Assembly: GCA_964434575.1 (NCBI GenBank) | Contig: CAYSWB010000019.1 | Location: 1 to 22,831, forward strand | Origin: DAORHV01 sp964434575 | Lineage (GTDB): Bacteria; Patescibacteriota; Gracilibacteria; Peribacterales; Peribacteraceae | Reading direction: 5' to 3' | DNA length: 22,831 bases | Shown here: positions 12,228-21,053 of the stretch, one piece after another | How the letters are laid out: the number at the start of each line of letters is the position of its first letter | Position numbering within the stretch: position 1 is the first letter of the stretch | Notes under the pieces: generated by a model | What the model was told of the DNA's origin: nothing | The model's input: only the letters and a program-made list of their open reading frames with translations | The model's database searches: none | Made by a program: the position numbers and the translations under genes

Positions 12228-14815
12228 TGCAACACGCGTTTCCAGCGCCTTGGCCGTGCATGCGCGGCAACATCCGCAATGACGGACGCGCCGCGTACGC
12301 CGCCGTGCTCCGGCCGGACATGCGCGTGCGCCGGTTCCGCACCGATAACGCGGTGTTCTCCACGCCAGTCATCGGCGCGGATGAAACGGTGTACGTGGGC
12401 TCGGCCGACAAGAATTTCTACGCCTTCGACCCGGTGGCGGGCACGGAGCGCTGGCGATTCGCGACCGGCGAGGTCATCGACTCCGCCGCATGCATCGGCC
12501 CCGACGACACGCTCTACGTGCCGGGCGGCGACGCCAAGCTCTACGCGCTGACGCCCCAGGGAAAAGAGCTCTGGCACGTGAACCTGCTGAAGGAATCGGA
12601 TGGCTTTTCGCCCAGCACCATTTACTGGCTGGAAGCCAACGTCGCCATGGGGCCCACGGGCTGGCTGTACTTCGGCTGCGATAACTTCCGCTTCTATGCC
12701 GTGGAACCCGGCAAGGGCATCCGCTGGTCGCACCTGACCGGCCTCCACCTGTGGAGCTGCCCGGCGTTCCCCGACGAACGCACGGTCGTGGTGCCGTCGT
12801 TCGACATGCACCTGTACGCGTTCGACGCCCGCACCGGCAAGGTGCGCTGGAAGAGCGACTTGGGAAACTTCATCGCCGCGTCGCCGGCGGTGGGACCGGA
12901 CGGCACGCTGTACGTGGGCAGTTTCGACCGCAAGCTCTACGCGCTGGACGGCAAGACGGGCAAGCAGCTGTGGTCGGCCGAAACGGGCGGCGCGGTATAC
13001 GCGTCGGCCGCGGTGGCAGACGACGGCACGCTCTACTGCGGATCGCATGACGGCCGCGTGTATGCGCTGGACGCCAAGACGGGCAAGACGTTGTGGACGT
13101 TCCACACGCCCTCCCCCATCCAGGCGTCGGCCGCACTGGGCACGGACCCCGAAGGCAAAGCTCCGTACCTCGCGTACGTGGGCGGCGGTGACGGCTGCAT
13201 CTACGCGCTGGACCCGCAGGGCGAATGCCGCTGGGTGTACGACACGCTGGCGGAAGCCGGCGACGCGCCCGCTCACGCCATCAACGCGTCCATCGCGCTG
13301 GGCCGCCACGGATTGGCGGCAGCGACCGCGGGAGGCGAAGTGATCTACGTCCCCTACGACGCGTACCTGCGCACGGACAAACCGCGCGGGTTCCGCATGA
13401 AGAAGAGCTCCTCCGGCGCCAAGCCCGAGGTGCTGGCCGTGGGCGCCGACGGCAAGACCAGGCGCCTGGCCGACGGTGACCGTCTGAAGCTGTCGCCCGG
13501 CGAATCGCTGAGCTTGCGCGTGGTCGGCTCGGACTTGGGCGATCGCGTGAACGCGGGCCTGCGCGAACGCGGCATGTCGCTGGAATGCGGGCGGCGCGAA
13601 CTGGACGTGCGCACCGCGCTGTCGCCGGATGCCACGCTGCTGCACCTGCTGCCCGACCCGCACGCGGCACCGGGTATCTACGCCCTGAAAGCGAAGCTGC
13701 CGTACAAGGCCGGCCGCGGCTGGCGCACGGCGGAATGCCGCTTCGAGCTGCAGATCGCGGAAGTCCCCCATGCCCCTTCAGCAGCCAAGCTGCCCGCGTT
13801 CCGCATCAACAGGATGCTGGTGTCTTCGCCGCCCATCGTGGCGAGCTTCGACCAGATCGGCATCGCCAGCTTGGCCATCGACGTGCGCGTGGTGCATCAC
13901 GACCCCGCCACCGGACGCATCACCGCGTGGGGCGTGCAGAAATTCGGCATGGATGATCACGGCGATTCCGTCGGCGTGCCGGTCCCCCGCTTCGCGGTGT
14001 ACGCGTTCGGCGGCACGTACCAAAACGGCGTCCTGAGTCTCCGCGCCCAGCACTGCCAATTCGAGATCACGGCGTTCCAGGTGCCGCTCGACCGGCTGGA
14101 ATTCACGCTGGTGGCCGACGGTGAGACGCTGCGCGGCACGACGATGTTCGCCGAAACGCGCATCCGCGACCTGGCCAGCGAAGTGCTGCCGCCGCGGCTG
14201 AAGGCGCTCGTGACCGCCGCCTCGCGGCTGCTGCCGCAAGCCATGCCGTCCACCAAGCGTTCGCTGGACGCGGTGTTGAAGGTGCTGACCCCGGGCAAGG
14301 CCGCAAACGCCGTCCTGGGCATGGGGCAGATCGGCACGCTGAGCCTGCGCATGTTGTGGGAGCGCAGCTGGAAACCGTGGGGTCTGTTCGATGCCGACGG
14401 CGTATGCCGCACCATGGGCACGTTCCGCGCCGAACCCAAGCGCATGCACAAGGCAGCCCTCTGGCTGAAGGACTTCCGCTTCGACGCCAACCTCGGCCGC
14501 GTGACCGCCTCGTTCGCCGGCGGCGACGCCGCGCTCAAGTCGGCGGTGCCGGGCATCGTGCTCATCGACCTGGACACCGGCTTGCCGTCGCCGATCAACT
14601 ACACGTTGTACACGACGACCGAGCGTGACGCGGAGGGCGTGCCCGTGCGGTGCACGCTGCGCATTCCCGCATGGGCCGGCGTACAGGGCCGCGTGCGGGC
14701 TTTGGCGCTCGTGGACACGCACGTCCGCGCGGAGCTGGACCTGCATGCCGCCAACGGCTGGAAACAGACGCTCATCGGCTGGGGGCGCTGGCTGGGCATG
14801 AGCGGGCTGGCATGA
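12227..14815 (+). CDS. Large PQQ-like beta-propeller protein with two extra C-terminal regions
   Basis: An 862-residue protein. PAPWPCMRGNIRNDGR at the N-terminus resembles the PWPMFR-N-RHTGR entry of PQQ-repeat proteins. Residues about 45-385 hold seven clear repeats of the form YVGS-D-x-YALD-x-TG-x-W (for example KLYALDGKTGKQLWS) plus a weaker one, giving a probable eight-bladed propeller. Residues about 400-515 look like a beta-sandwich (LSPGESLSLRVVG). The last 345 residues are unrecognised, with beta-rich segments and RITAWGVQKFG. No signal peptide is present, unusual for this family, which is normally exported. The reading frame upstream of GTG 12227 is open but has no start codon, and the promoter supports GTG. 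Propellers mostly bind ligands or partners. Nothing shows catalysis or PQQ binding here. Confidence 0.82.
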   Translation: MQHAFPAPWPCMRGNIRNDGRAAYAAVLRPDMRVRRFRTDNAVFSTPVIGADETVYVGSADKNFYAFDPVAGTERWRFATGEVIDSAACIGPDDTLYVPGGDAKLYALTPQGKELWHVNLLKESDGFSPSTIYWLEANVAMGPTGWLYFGCDNFRFYAVEPGKGIRWSHLTGLHLWSCPAFPDERTVVVPSFDMHLYAFDARTGKVRWKSDLGNFIAASPAVGPDGTLYVGSFDRKLYALDGKTGKQLWSAETGGAVYASAAVADDGTLYCGSHDGRVYALDAKTGKTLWTFHTPSPIQASAALGTDPEGKAPYLAYVGGGDGCIYALDPQGECRWVYDTLAEAGDAPAHAINASIALGRHGLAAATAGGEVIYVPYDAYLRTDKPRGFRMKKSSSGAKPEVLAVGADGKTRRLADGDRLKLSPGESLSLRVVGSDLGDRVNAGLRERGMSLECGRRELDVRTALSPDATLLHLLPDPHAAPGIYALKAKLPYKAGRGWRTAECRFELQIAEVPHAPSAAKLPAFRINRMLVSSPPIVASFDQIGIASLAIDVRVVHHDPATGRITAWGVQKFGMDDHGDSVGVPVPRFAVYAFGGTYQNGVLSLRAQHCQFEITAFQVPLDRLEFTLVADGETLRGTTMFAETRIRDLASEVLPPRLKALVTAASRLLPQAMPSTKRSLDAVLKVLTPGKAANAVLGMGQIGTLSLRMLWERSWKPWGLFDADGVCRTMGTFRAEPKRMHKAALWLKDFRFDANLGRVTASFAGGDAALKSAVPGIVLIDLDTGLPSPINYTLYTTTERDAEGVPVRCTLRIPAWAGVQGRVRALALVDTHVRAELDLHAANGWKQTLIGWGRWLGMSGLA

Positions 14816-14842
14816 GCGGCCGGAAGGGATAGAATGCGGCCA
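14807..14842 (+). promoter_or_regulatory. CTGGCA-N17-TAGAAT promoter, leaderless
   Basis: TAGAAT (14830-14835) lies 17 bp after CTGGCA (14807-14812). Predicted +1 is 14842, the A of the ATG. The -35 box overlaps the end of the propeller gene. Confidence 0.5.
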
Positions 14843-15675
14843 TGTTCTGCCTCGATCCGCTGCACCCCATCTTCAACGCGATTCTGGACATCGTGTCCGA
14901 ATCGCCCGGCATCAGCATGGGAGACCTGCATGCCCGATTGACCAAGGAGAAGAAAGTGGACGTCTCGCTGCAGCACCTGTACCGCACCGTGACCAGGATG
15001 ATGGACGAGCAGATTTTGCTGAAGACGAAGGGCAAAGTGAGCATCAACCTCATGTGGGCGTCGTACCTGCAGTTCTTCGCCGAGCAGACCAAGCGCGCGG
15101 CGGTGGACCAGCAGAAAAACATGCCGATGTTCCCGCTGAAGGAAGGCGAGCGGAAAGTGTTCGAGCTCGACACGCTGGTGGACGTGGAAACGATCTGGAA
15201 CCACGTGCTGGTGCAGCTGCACCGCCTGACGCCGGACGTGAAGACGCTGCACAAATTCTACTCGCACGCCTGGTGGCAGCTGGGCGACAAAGCCGGCCAG
15301 AAAGAGCTGTACAAGCGCATCGCCGACTCCGGCATCCGCTGCCATTGGCTGTTCGGCAGCACGTCGTTTTTGGACAAGCACGTCGCCGAGCAGAACCAGA
15401 AAGTCTTCCTGGCCAAGTGCACGGACGAGCCGCCGTTCCCGCCCGAGGGCTACAACACGAACGTGTACGGCGAATACATTCTGGAATGCATCTTCCCGGA
15501 AAAGATCGCCAGCCACTTCGCGTTCCTGTTCCGCTCGGTGAACTCCATGGACGAATTCATGCCGGACCTGCTGACGGACATCTTCAAGATGAAGGCAGAG
15601 TACAAGGTGACGGTGTGGCGCAACTGGCGCCAGGCCGACACCATCCGGGCCAAGATCGCGGCGTATTTCAACTAG
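14842..15675 (+). CDS. Winged-helix-like DNA-binding protein
   Basis: A 277-residue protein. Residues about 8-70 resemble a winged helix-turn-helix: ILDIVSESPGISMGDLHARL, then VSLQHLYRTVTRMMDEQILL as recognition helix, and a short wing LKTKGKVSINL. The remaining 200 residues form an effector-like domain with IWNHVLVQLHRLTPDVKTLH, HAWWQLGDKAGQKELYKRI and a beta segment at the end. This resembles TrmB/ArsR-type architectures, where the C-terminal part senses a ligand, but I cannot name a subfamily. The first 26 bp after the propeller gene hold its promoter. Its stop codon overlaps that of the convergent gene inside the palindrome CTAG. Targets are unknown; the palindrome at 6017-6030 and the repeats at 2681-2700 would be reasonable sites to test. 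Confidence 0.62.
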   Translation: MFCLDPLHPIFNAILDIVSESPGISMGDLHARLTKEKKVDVSLQHLYRTVTRMMDEQILLKTKGKVSINLMWASYLQFFAEQTKRAAVDQQKNMPMFPLKEGERKVFELDTLVDVETIWNHVLVQLHRLTPDVKTLHKFYSHAWWQLGDKAGQKELYKRIADSGIRCHWLFGSTSFLDKHVAEQNQKVFLAKCTDEPPFPPEGYNTNVYGEYILECIFPEKIASHFAFLFRSVNSMDEFMPDLLTDIFKMKAEYKVTVWRNWRQADTIRAKIAAYFN

Positions 15676-16208
15676 CCGGTGATCGTGTCGTTGATGGCTT
15701 TGCGCACGTCGAGAATGTACATGTGCTCTTCGCCGGAATACTCCAATCCCAACAACGAAGCGTAGACCTCGTATTTCCGAACGGCGCCCTCGAAATCGCG
15801 CGCGCCGTCCAAGTTCGTGACGCCGTACGGATGCGGCATGGTCACCCGCCGGACCTCGGCCTCCGGGTGGAACATGTACCGCCGCAGTTGTTCGGCGAAG
15901 CATTGGGCGACGGCGAAGCATGACGCCACGCGCATGGCTTTTCGAGAACGCATGCCCTGCAGCTGCAACACGTCCCAGCGCTCGCCATCGTCGTGTTCGT
16001 CGAAGCTCGTGGTCGCGGCGTCGTAGGCTTTGTACGAAAGCAGCAGCGCCGCGCCGCCTTCGATCAGGCGGCCGCGGGTCTGGTCTCCCACCAGCGCCGT
16101 CATGGAAAGCTTGGTCGCGTCCAGCGGCGGCATATGACGAGGCGTGCGGCGGTAGCCGGCCAGGTCGGCGGACGGCGGATACAGCCTGAGGAGTTCCGGA
16201 AGCTTCAT
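15672..16208 (-). CDS. Unknown 178-residue protein, second gene of an operon
   Basis: No family recognised. A soluble protein with no signal or membrane segment. The N-terminal part is Pro/Leu-rich (LPELLRLYPPSADLAGYRR), the middle has GRLIEGGAALLLSYKAYDAA, and it ends in a short acidic and helical part (YSGEEHMYILDVRKAINDT). ATG 16208 lies four bases after the stop of the upstream gene, preceded by a purine-rich GGTGGAAGAAC stretch, so the two are probably co-translated. The stop overlaps that of the winged-helix gene as CTAG. Given the shared operon, it likely works with the upstream 380-residue protein. Confidence 0.6.
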   Translation of the reverse strand: MKLPELLRLYPPSADLAGYRRTPRHMPPLDATKLSMTALVGDQTRGRLIEGGAALLLSYKAYDAATTSFDEHDDGERWDVLQLQGMRSRKAMRVASCFAVAQCFAEQLRRYMFHPEAEVRRVTMPHPYGVTNLDGARDFEGAVRKYEVYASLLGLEYSGEEHMYILDVRKAINDTITG

Positions 16209-16212
16209 GGCG

Positions 16213-17355
16213 TCAGTTGTTCTTCCACCAGTTGGCGGGGTCTTTTCGCGGATCGTCGGGATCGGGTTCGTCGTCGGGGGCGGGCTGCTCATCGGCCTTC
16301 GGATCGCCGTCGTTGCGCCGCAACAAGTCTTCGACGGCATGCATCCGCACGTCCAGGCCGCCGGGAGCTTCCACGCCTTTGAGCAGTGTTTGCGCCCGTG
16401 CCAATGCGGCGCGCGCGTCCTCCGGTTCATCGAGCATCGCACGGGCCAGCGCCAATTCGACAAGCGCCACCGCCTGCAGCTGTTGGTTGCCTTCGAACCG
16501 CGCGAACGCCTCGGCAAGCAATCCGAACTCGCCGGCCAGCGCGCGTGCTTCGGCGTCGCGCTCGAACACCTCGTCGCAGGACGCGGCGTTGTACAGTTCG
16601 TGGAAGCGTGATGTCACGGTGTCCAGGAGCAGGATGTACATCTCCAGCTCACGCTCCGGGTCATCCATTTCGTCGGCGGCATTCACGCCGAAGCCGATCA
16701 GGGACATGGCCTGCGGCGCGGGCACCCGGTCGTAGCCGGCTTCCACCAGCCTGATCACTTCGAACGGATTCCCCTCTTCCTGCGCCTGGCGCACGGCGTC
16801 GATGACGTCCTGCGGTTCCGAGGCGACGAGCGCCAGCACGCGGCGGGCATACACGCGCGTCATGCGGTCGGTGACTGCCTTCGTTTCGGACACGCCGCGC
16901 GCGACGGTGAGTGCGTGCAGCTCGTGGCTTTCGAACGGCACCTCGTTGCAGTAGCGCAGCGCGCAATACGCCAGCAACGCGTCGCGGGTGGATTGGCGGC
17001 TGCGCAGCAAGGAGGCCGCGATCGTGGTCAGCCTTTCCTGGTCCAACACATGCCCCTCGGGCGTGGGAAACATGATGTGCTCCGGCAGGGCGGCGACACC
17101 ATCACTTTCGTCTTCATCCTCCATCGGCTCATCCTTCGCATCGGGATCGATGGGCGGATTCATATCCAGCAACACCATGCCGAGCGCGAGTTGTTGCGAC
17201 GCACTGCCATGGCTGCGTTGGTCGGTTTCGACCAGGCGGCGCACGGCGTCCCCCGCCGCCGAAAAATCGGCGGTCGTCTCCGGGCGGTAGATCGCGTCGA
17301 CCGCGTCGGTAATCGCCGCCTCAAGCTCCGGGGATGGCGCGGGAAAGCCCTTCAT
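16213..17355 (-). CDS. Unknown 380-residue helical protein, first gene of an operon
   Basis: A soluble, strongly acidic and mostly helical protein. Repeated A/L-rich helical pairs (FGLLAEAFARFEGNQQLQAV, VELALARAMLDEPEDARAAL) look like TPR-type solenoid repeats, especially residues about 250-345. An acidic stretch EPMEDEDESDG lies near residue 80 and the tail is PDDEPDPDDPRKDPANWWKNN, disordered and acidic. A TPR-like scaffold is an inference; no exact motif was scored. ATG 17355 follows TTGACA-N16-TAGCCT with a predicted +1 three bases before the start. It is followed four bases later by the 178-residue gene. Confidence 0.65.
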   Translation of the reverse strand: MKGFPAPSPELEAAITDAVDAIYRPETTADFSAAGDAVRRLVETDQRSHGSASQQLALGMVLLDMNPPIDPDAKDEPMEDEDESDGVAALPEHIMFPTPEGHVLDQERLTTIAASLLRSRQSTRDALLAYCALRYCNEVPFESHELHALTVARGVSETKAVTDRMTRVYARRVLALVASEPQDVIDAVRQAQEEGNPFEVIRLVEAGYDRVPAPQAMSLIGFGVNAADEMDDPERELEMYILLLDTVTSRFHELYNAASCDEVFERDAEARALAGEFGLLAEAFARFEGNQQLQAVALVELALARAMLDEPEDARAALARAQTLLKGVEAPGGLDVRMHAVEDLLRRNDGDPKADEQPAPDDEPDPDDPRKDPANWWKNN

Positions 17356-17356
17356 A

Positions 17357-17385
17357 GCGGCGGCAGGCTACCCGCCCGCCGCCGC
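17357..17385. repeat. Inverted repeat GCGGCGGC...GCCGCCGC around the -10 box
   Basis: Perfect 8-bp arms (17357-17364 and 17378-17385) with a 13-nt loop that contains the -10 box of the 17355 gene. It might be an operator, or a terminator for the large upstream gene, but no T run follows. Confidence 0.4.
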
Positions 17386-17392
17386 ATGTCAA
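17358..17392 (-). promoter_or_regulatory. TTGACA-N16-TAGCCT promoter
   Basis: A perfect -35 TTGACA (17392-17387) and TAGCCT (17370-17365). Predicted +1 is 17358, three bases before ATG 17355. Confidence 0.55.
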
Positions 17393-17404
17393 CAAAATAC
17401 GACC

Positions 17405-20400
17405 TTACTGCCCGATGATCGGCTTGAACTGGTTCTCACCCACGTTCTGCCATCCGCCCCAGTTGCAATTCACGGTCACGGTGCTCTCGCCCTGCTGGCA
17501 GGAAGCGGAACCGCCGCACACCACGTCGCCGCACGGCGTGCCTTTACAGACCGGCGGCGTGCTGTCGATCTGCACGGTCGGCTGCGTGCTGCACGTGCAG
17601 CTGCCGGCGGTGGTGGTTTCGATTTCAACGGTGGCGCCGGAGACGCAAACGTACTGGTTGAGCTGGGACGAGATGTACGCATTCCAGTTCGTGCCCACCT
17701 GCGCGTCCATGCCGGCGCAGACTTCGGCGCAGCTCTGCTTGCACTTCAGGCACTGCGTCGCACCGTCCTGGCCCACCACGTCGCAACCGCTGGTGCAGCT
17801 GGAGGGACATGTGTTGGTGTAGGTGCCTGCCGGACACTGGGCCACGGTGCAGGACCAGCAGCCGTCTTCCTGCACGCAAGTGCCGTTTTCATGGCCGCAG
17901 AACTCCTCGCACTCATAGCGGTTGGGCGTGGTGCCGTTGGGGCAAAGGGCGGTGCCGGCGCTGCTGGAAGACTTGGACGACGCCGGTTGCGTGGCGGTCC
18001 TGGATGAAGAGGAAGAAGACTTCGACGAGGGCGTCGTCACGGGCTTGGAGCTGGAACTGCTCTGGAACACGTCGCGGTGGGACGAGCTGGACGAGCTCTT
18101 CGACGAACTGCTGGAGGATGCAGGCGGAACGGACTTGCTGGAAGAAGCCGCCTGGCTGGCCGCGCTGCCGCCGGACCCGCCGCCGGTCATCACGCCGATG
18201 GTGGCATCGGTTTCCACGCAGCTGTCTTCGCAGTCCATCCACGCGTCGATGAGCCGGTCGAACTCCTTGTTGCACGCGTCCAGGTCGGCCTGCAGCCCGG
18301 CGATCTCGGCCGCCAGCGCGGCGCGGTCTGCTTTCAGTTTTTCCACCCGGGCCTTGGCGGCGGCAACATCGGCCTCCAGACGGGCGCGGATGTCGTCTTT
18401 GATCTTCTGGCGCTCGGCGTCGGTCATGCCGTCCTTCCACTTCTGCTCCAGCTGCTGCGCGGTCAGGTCGCCTGCCCGGTACTGGGCCCACAGTCCGGCA
18501 GCCCACTCGCGCCCGGCGCGGAGGTCGCTGGAGTCGACCGTCCTGCCGTTCGACGAAGCCGAGCTCTTGGGGTTGTTGAACGCGTTGAGCGCGTCCTGCG
18601 CCGCCTTCACGTCCTTGTCGCCGGATGCGATTTGGCGGTCCACATCGGCAGCCTCGGCCTGCGCGTCGGCCAGATCCTGCTCGAACATGGCGCAGATGTC
18701 GGCCTGCAGCATGGCCTGCTCAGCCAGCTCCTCACAGGTCGGACACTTGGCGTCCAGCTCGACGGTGATGCCGCCGCCGATCTTCACCTCCTCGTCCGGG
18801 ATCTTGATGGTGATGGTCACCGGCTTGTCCGGACTGACGGTGACGCCGTCGCCCATGTCCACGACGTAGTATCCGCCGGCGTTCAGGCCGCCGATCTTCC
18901 AGTCTTTGGCGTCGATGGTCACGGTCACGCTGTACGCGCTGCTGGAAGAGGACGCGAGTGCGGTGCCGGCGGACGACGAGGACGCTGTGGTCACCGGCTT
19001 GTCATCGTCGACGATGGTGACGCTGCGGATGTCGTCCAGCGTCGGGAACCACACGCCGAAGGTCTCGTCTTCCTCCACGTCGGTGTCGCCGTTGATGGCG
19101 ATGCGGACGGTGGCGGTGGCCTGGCCGGGCTCGAAGGTGACGTCGGAGCCCTCCTTGTTCCACTTGTAGTCAGCCGGGTTGGCGTAGTTCGATACGTCGC
19201 CTTCGGGATTGTTGTCGTACGTCTTGTAATCGAAGCTCACCGCGGTGTCCTGCACCGGGCTGCGGGTGACGGTGAATTCGGCGTACTTCACGCCGCTGTT
19301 GCCCTCGGTGATGCTCACGCTCGGCGAGATGGTGTACGTGACGCGGGTGACGTCCTCGACCAGGGGCGCCCGGATGTCCTCGGTGGGATTTTCGTTGAAT
19401 TCCTTCTGGCATTCGCGCATGACTTCCTCGATCTGCTCGATGGTGGGATTGACGTACCCGCGTTCGGCCAGCTTCTTCGACGCGCAAGCCGTGTAAGCGT
19501 CCGTGTAGTACGCGCCGGCCGGCTTGCCATCGTAGGCGCCGTGGCCGTACGAAGGCCGCAGACCTCCGGCGGCCAGGAAGATGTGCCAGGCGCTGCCATC
19601 GGCCGGATTGCCGGTATCCATGGCGATCCAGTCGCGGATGGAGCCGCTGAAGCAGCTCTCGATGACGATGTTGATGTCCTGCGCCTTGATGTCTTCCAGC
19701 AGCGTGATCAGCGAATGCTCGGACCAGCGGCCCTTGCCCATCACCTCCTCATCGTCGCCGTGGCCGTACACGATGCTGCGGGACGGCTTGTCCGGGATGT
19801 GGTTGCCGTCTTCATCGGTGATGGTGCCGTGGCCGAAGATGTAGAAGAAGAACTTGTCGCACGGACCCAGGTCCTTGGTCACGCGCCGGATTTCCGCAAA
19901 CACGTCTTTCAGTTTGGGCGTGTTTTCGGGGTTGAAGCGATGGATGTCGTTGTACGGCACGCCCATTTCGCCGAGCAGGTTCACCATGTTTTGCTCGCTG
20001 TTGGCGATGGTCTCGCCATCCACCAGACCGTCGTCGTGGGTGGTGTTCGGCCCTTCGCCGGAGATGGTCACGGCGACCTTGCGGCGCGGCTTGCCGGCGC
20101 ACGGATCGGCGGGGTTCGCGGCGGGCCCCGGAACTGTAGCGGCCTCGGCGACGGGAATGAGCCACGGCACCTCGTAGAGCGAGGCGGGAGAGCCGGCGGG
20201 AGCCGGCGGCACTTTCCGGTCCGGCGGCGGCATGGCTGGCGATTCGTCTTCACGGAAGTCTGCCTCGACGGCCAGCGGCCAATCACCGGCCCGCGGCATG
20301 TCCTTCAGGTCGGCCGGGTAGAAGCGGTCCGGCGTCGTCCACCGCTCGTTCAGGTCCATGTACCGGATGGTTCCTTTGATCCTGGGCGCCGTGAACACGC

Positions 20401-20992
20401 GGTTGCGCGTGATTTCTCCGGTCTTGACGTCCACCAGCACGAACTCGGCGCGGTGGTCAAAGAACGCGCCGGGTTCCAGGTCCAGGAAGAAGAACCACGA
20501 ATCGTTGATGATGTTCATGGGGATGGCTCCTTTGCGCGCCTGATAGACCACCGTCCCGGCCGCCAGCGGTTCGGGATAGGCGAACGCCAGCAGCGGCAGG
20601 ACGCGGCCGGTGTCCTTCACCATTTCGGCGTGGACGGATGACACAACCTGCGCGACCACGCGGTCCTTGGCTTTGGCCTGATCGACCGTGATCTCCCCCA
20701 CCGTCAGTTCCGGACACCACCAGCCGAACCAGCTGCACAGCCAGCCTTCGTCGGGCTGCTTCAGCACGGCGTGGCCGTTTTCATCGATGACGAACTCGTG
20801 ACCCTCGACCGTCAGCACGCCGTCCTTATAGTTGTCGGACTGCTTCAGGATGTCGCCCGGCGTGGAGCTCCCGGTAACTTCGACCGGTTCGGAGAACCGG
20901 AGCTCGCCGGCGTACCCGGCGGCGGCCGAGACGGGCTGGGTCATCATCGCGAGCGTCAGAACGCCCGCGGAAACGCGGTGAAGGGTGTTCAT
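17405..20992 (-). CDS. Giant secreted caspase-like, Calx-beta, coiled-coil, Cys-rich modular protein
   Basis: A 1195-residue exported protein. The signal peptide runs LTLAMMTQPVSA. Residues about 27-285 are an unrecognised domain. Residues about 300-500 form a caspase/legumain-like (clan CD) domain: a strand RKVAVTISG, His388 in YIFGHGTI and Cys447 in IVIESCFSGS, the expected His-Cys dyad, 59 residues apart. A Calx-beta domain follows (about 548-662, ending VTIVDDDKP), then a Ser-rich linker, a short beta domain, a coiled coil (about 745-918, Ala/Glu/Lys/Asp-rich), a poly-Ser/Lys linker (about 940-1012) and a tail with 22 cysteines. The His-Cys dyad suggests proteolysis of secreted or surface targets. 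Calx-beta binds Ca2+ in relatives. Start ATG 20992 is fixed by the signal peptide and by a promoter two bases upstream; the frame extends further but into the MscS gene. Confidence 0.82.
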   Translation of the reverse strand: MNTLHRVSAGVLTLAMMTQPVSAAAGYAGELRFSEPVEVTGSSTPGDILKQSDNYKDGVLTVEGHEFVIDENGHAVLKQPDEGWLCSWFGWWCPELTVGEITVDQAKAKDRVVAQVVSSVHAEMVKDTGRVLPLLAFAYPEPLAAGTVVYQARKGAIPMNIINDSWFFFLDLEPGAFFDHRAEFVLVDVKTGEITRNRVFTAPRIKGTIRYMDLNERWTTPDRFYPADLKDMPRAGDWPLAVEADFREDESPAMPPPDRKVPPAPAGSPASLYEVPWLIPVAEAATVPGPAANPADPCAGKPRRKVAVTISGEGPNTTHDDGLVDGETIANSEQNMVNLLGEMGVPYNDIHRFNPENTPKLKDVFAEIRRVTKDLGPCDKFFFYIFGHGTITDEDGNHIPDKPSRSIVYGHGDDEEVMGKGRWSEHSLITLLEDIKAQDINIVIESCFSGSIRDWIAMDTGNPADGSAWHIFLAAGGLRPSYGHGAYDGKPAGAYYTDAYTACASKKLAERGYVNPTIEQIEEVMRECQKEFNENPTEDIRAPLVEDVTRVTYTISPSVSITEGNSGVKYAEFTVTRSPVQDTAVSFDYKTYDNNPEGDVSNYANPADYKWNKEGSDVTFEPGQATATVRIAINGDTDVEEDETFGVWFPTLDDIRSVTIVDDDKPVTTASSSSAGTALASSSSSAYSVTVTIDAKDWKIGGLNAGGYYVVDMGDGVTVSPDKPVTITIKIPDEEVKIGGGITVELDAKCPTCEELAEQAMLQADICAMFEQDLADAQAEAADVDRQIASGDKDVKAAQDALNAFNNPKSSASSNGRTVDSSDLRAGREWAAGLWAQYRAGDLTAQQLEQKWKDGMTDAERQKIKDDIRARLEADVAAAKARVEKLKADRAALAAEIAGLQADLDACNKEFDRLIDAWMDCEDSCVETDATIGVMTGGGSGGSAASQAASSSKSVPPASSSSSSKSSSSSSHRDVFQSSSSSKPVTTPSSKSSSSSSRTATQPASSKSSSSAGTALCPNGTTPNRYECEEFCGHENGTCVQEDGCWSCTVAQCPAGTYTNTCPSSCTSGCDVVGQDGATQCLKCKQSCAEVCAGMDAQVGTNWNAYISSQLNQYVCVSGATVEIETTTAGSCTCSTQPTVQIDSTPPVCKGTPCGDVVCGGSASCQQGESTVTVNCNWGGWQNVGENQFKPIIGQ

Positions 20993-20993
20993 G

Positions 20994-21029
20994 AGGCAAA
21001 ACGCTACTCTCGGGCGACATGGCAGGCAA
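20994..21029 (-). promoter_or_regulatory. TTGCCT-N17-TAGCGT promoter, near-leaderless
   Basis: TTGCCT (21029-21024) and TAGCGT (21006-21001) at 17 bp. Predicted +1 is 20994, two bases before ATG 20992. Confidence 0.5.
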
Positions 21030-21053
21030 GCTGGTGCCGACGGCGTACATCGC

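Noticed and set aside
11537..13771. 744-residue minus-strand open frame
   Set aside because: It spans the propeller gene, a terminator and the two-TM gene, and has shadow-like composition.
17950..18160. Serine-rich coding repeats as a CRISPR or tandem DNA repeat
   Set aside because: The repetition is at protein level (Ser/Lys linkers). Unit length and spacing at DNA level are irregular.
18077..20641. Long plus-strand open frame opposite the giant secreted protein
   Set aside because: Composition is His/Arg/Gly/Val-rich without domains. It is a typical GC-rich shadow of the minus-strand gene, which has a signal peptide and clear domains.
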